Assembly: GCA_017432405.1 (NCBI GenBank)
Contig: JAFRJF010000318.1
Location: forward strand, 1 to 5,575
Length of the DNA: 5,575 bases
Reading direction: 5' to 3'
Source: Clostridia bacterium
GTDB taxonomy: Bacteria; Bacillota_A; Clostridia; Christensenellales; Aristaeellaceae
Shown here: piece after piece, positions 4,693 to 5,575 of the stretch
Layout of the letters: the number at the start of each line of letters is the position of its first letter
Position numbering within the stretch: position 1 is the stretch's first letter
Made by a program: the position numbers and the translations under genes
Notes under the pieces: generated by a model
What the model saw: only the letters and a program-made list of their open reading frames with translations
What the model was told of the DNA's origin: nothing
The model's database searches: none

Positions 4693-5417
4693 TCGACGCC
4701 CACGCCCATTACCACCGTCCCGACGAGCTGTCCGCCCGCCGGGGCGTGCGCACGCTCTTCTGCGGCACGAACCCCGAAACCGCCGCCCAGGTCCTGGCGC
4801 TGCGGGGAGAAAACCGGCTGGCCAGCTGCGGCCTGCACCCCTGGCAGGCGGACCGCTTCACCGTGGCGGACATGCTGCCCTATATCCGGCAGAGCGCCGC
4901 CCTGGGGGAGATCGGCCTGGACAGCGTCTGGACGGATGTGGACATGGACGTCCAGCGCAGGGCGTTCACCGAACAGCTGGACCTCGCCCAGCGGCTCGGC
5001 ATGCCCGTCGTACTGCACACCAAGGGCATGGAGGCGGAAATCGCCGAGGCCCTGCTGCCCTACGCCATACCGAAGCTGGTGCACTGGTATTCCTGCGAGG
5101 CGCACCTGGAGAAGTACCTTGCCCAGGATTGCTGGTTCACCGTCGGCCCGGACCACCGAACCAACCCCGCCGTACAGGCCGTGCTCAGAGCCGTACCGCC
5201 GGAGCGCATACTGACCGAGACCGACGGCCTCGAGGCCGTCGCCTGGGCCCTGGGCAGGGACGTTGAGCCGGAGGAGATCAAAGCGGTCATCGAAGGCGAG
5301 TTGAAAGCGATTGCCAGAGTCCACGGCATCAGTGTATTCGAGGCGGAGGACCGGGTTGAAGAGAATTTTGCGCGGTTTTGGGGTACAAATAATGATTTAT
5401 CGAGCTGTGCTCGATAA
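4686..5417 (+). CDS. TatD-family metal-dependent hydrolase in the thi operon, 243 aa
   Basis: GGAGG (4674-4678) lies 7 nt before the ATG, and the start overlaps thiZ by 7 nt. TatD amidohydrolase-type barrel: metal ligands H6 and H8 (DAHAHY), E75 (GEIGLD), H111 (VVLHTKG), H133 (LVHWYSC) and D180 (TETDG) are all seen, so it is probably active. LHPW (50-53) is also typical. Divergent points: HCFSG of housekeeping TatD is HWYSC, and ETDAPYL is ETDGLEA, suggesting another substrate. It is a little shorter than usual TatD (about 255-260). The natural end is probably ENFARFWG (226-233); the last ten residues, TNNDLSSCAR, come mostly from a palindrome that also supplies the stop. Known TatD proteins are 3'-5' DNases and are not Tat translocase parts. 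Placement after thiXYZ suggests processing of an imported pyrimidine (by analogy with YlmB deformylase in other thiXYZ operons), which is inference. Confidence 0.88.
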   Translation: MLIDAHAHYHRPDELSARRGVRTLFCGTNPETAAQVLALRGENRLASCGLHPWQADRFTVADMLPYIRQSAALGEIGLDSVWTDVDMDVQRRAFTEQLDLAQRLGMPVVLHTKGMEAEIAEALLPYAIPKLVHWYSCEAHLEKYLAQDCWFTVGPDHRTNPAVQAVLRAVPPERILTETDGLEAVAWALGRDVEPEEIKAVIEGELKAIARVHGISVFEAEDRVEENFARFWGTNNDLSSCAR

Positions 5418-5426
5418 ATCATTATT
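5388..5426. repeat. Perfect 18-bp-stem palindrome overlapping the end of tatD
   Basis: AATAATGATTTATCGAGC (5388-5405) and its exact complement (5409-5426) flank loop TGT. The tatD stop TAA is at 5415-5417, inside the right arm. The core TGATTTATCG/CGATAAATCA is the same as in the hairpin at 1944-1980 with a G-C to A-T pair swap. It could end transcription of the operon, though the arm's own ATTATT is followed by CAGG rather than a T run. Confidence 0.75.
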
Positions 5427-5434
5427 CAGGTTTG

Positions 5435-5461
5435 AGGTTTTAGGGGTTAGGTTTTAGGGGT
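5435..5461 (+). repeat. Two copies of a 14-bp G-rich direct repeat
   Basis: AGGTTTTAGGGGT occurs at 5435-5447 and 5449-5461 with one T between. The G runs (GG, GGGG, GG, GGGG) with short A/T spacers could form a two-layer G-quadruplex on the plus strand. The location, just after the operon, would allow an effect on transcript ending, but this is unproven. Confidence 0.55.
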
Positions 5462-5465
5462 GGTG

Positions 5466-5510
5466 CAAATCCCTTAACGCTTCGCTAGGCCTTCGGCCAC
5501 GGGATTTGTT
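5466..5510 (+). terminator. Branched inverted repeat, possible terminator of the thi operon
   Basis: CAAATCCC (5466-5473) pairs GGGATTTG (5501-5508). Inside are GGCC-TTC-GGCC (5488-5498) and a small CGC-TTC-GC hairpin (5479-5485), giving a three-way junction. The plus strand continues TTTGATT, a weak T-rich tail. It may be a terminator or a mobile palindromic repeat. Confidence 0.4.
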
Positions 5511-5512
5511 TG

Positions 5513-5559
5513 ATTCAAAGGAAACGGCAGTAGTTACTACGTTTCTCGGTCCTTTGAAT
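5513..5559. repeat. Nested inverted repeat near the right edge
   Basis: ATTCAAAGG (5513-5521) pairs CCTTTGAAT (5551-5559). Inside, AAAC (5522-5525) faces GTTT (5541-5544) and GTAG-TTA-CTAC (5530-5540) closes the tip. There is no T run on the plus side. With 5388-5426 and 5466-5510 it makes three successive palindromes in 172 bp. No gene is seen from 5418 to the end. Confidence 0.5.
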
Positions 5560-5575
5560 AAAAGAAATCCGTCAG

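Noticed and set aside
4686..5417. Role of TatD in Tat protein export
   Set aside because: The name is historical; TatD proteins are metal-dependent hydrolases and no tatA/B/C is present.
5435..5461. Telomere-like TTTTAGGGG repeats
   Set aside because: Only two copies, internal to bacterial-type sequence, so telomere similarity is coincidental.

Overview
The window looks like chromosome from a GC-rich member of the Bacillota, probably a Clostridia-type anaerobe. This is inferred from consensus AGGAGG ribosome-binding sites, consensus sigma-A-type promoters (TTGACA-17-TACAAT and TTGACC-17-TATAAT), short Lys-Lys-Leu Sec signal peptides, a double-glycine leader of the Firmicutes bacteriocin type, and a TPP-riboswitch thiXYZ operon that terminates transcription rather than blocking translation. 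Species cannot be named from this sequence.

Left part (1-1860, all genes on the minus strand). Bases 1-160 hold two imperfect copies of a GC-rich palindromic repeat about 80 bp apart. A rho-independent terminator (184-240) and further hairpins lie downstream of a 199-residue Sec-secreted protein with SH3-like modules (443-1042). That gene has a consensus promoter (1193-1221), a leader of about 143 nt, and an AT-rich dyad just upstream of the -35. Behind its own terminator (1405-1434) is a 96-residue protein (1452-1742) that joins a textbook double-glycine leader to one bacterial SH3 domain. The two proteins share a C-terminal SH3 motif (VSSxYxKxV) but carry different export signals: Sec for one, and apparently a C39-peptidase ABC exporter for the other. 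This pair is the least conventional content of the window. No matching exporter gene is present here.

Middle (1860-1993). This divergent intergenic region contains an 11-bp-period direct repeat and a long hairpin. The hairpin resembles another at the far end of the next operon.

Right part (1994-5417, plus strand). A consensus promoter starts a transcript within a few bases of a TPP riboswitch (2033-2115). Its P1 strand, an antiterminator and a terminator are mutually exclusive. Downstream are thiX (permease), thiY (NMT1/THI5-like pyrimidine-binding protein), thiZ (ATPase) and a TatD-family metal hydrolase, with gaps of a few bases or short overlaps. Together they would import a thiamin pyrimidine precursor when TPP is low; the hydrolase may process the imported compound, but that is inference. 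ThiY has a Sec signal but no lipobox cysteine. In the four genes every Ile-Leu pair is written ATA-CTG (13 of 13), although Ile is otherwise almost always ATC.

Right end (5388-5575). A perfect 18-bp-stem palindrome supplies the last codons and stop of tatD. It is followed by a G-rich tandem repeat and two more nested inverted repeats up to the window edge. No gene is evident there.
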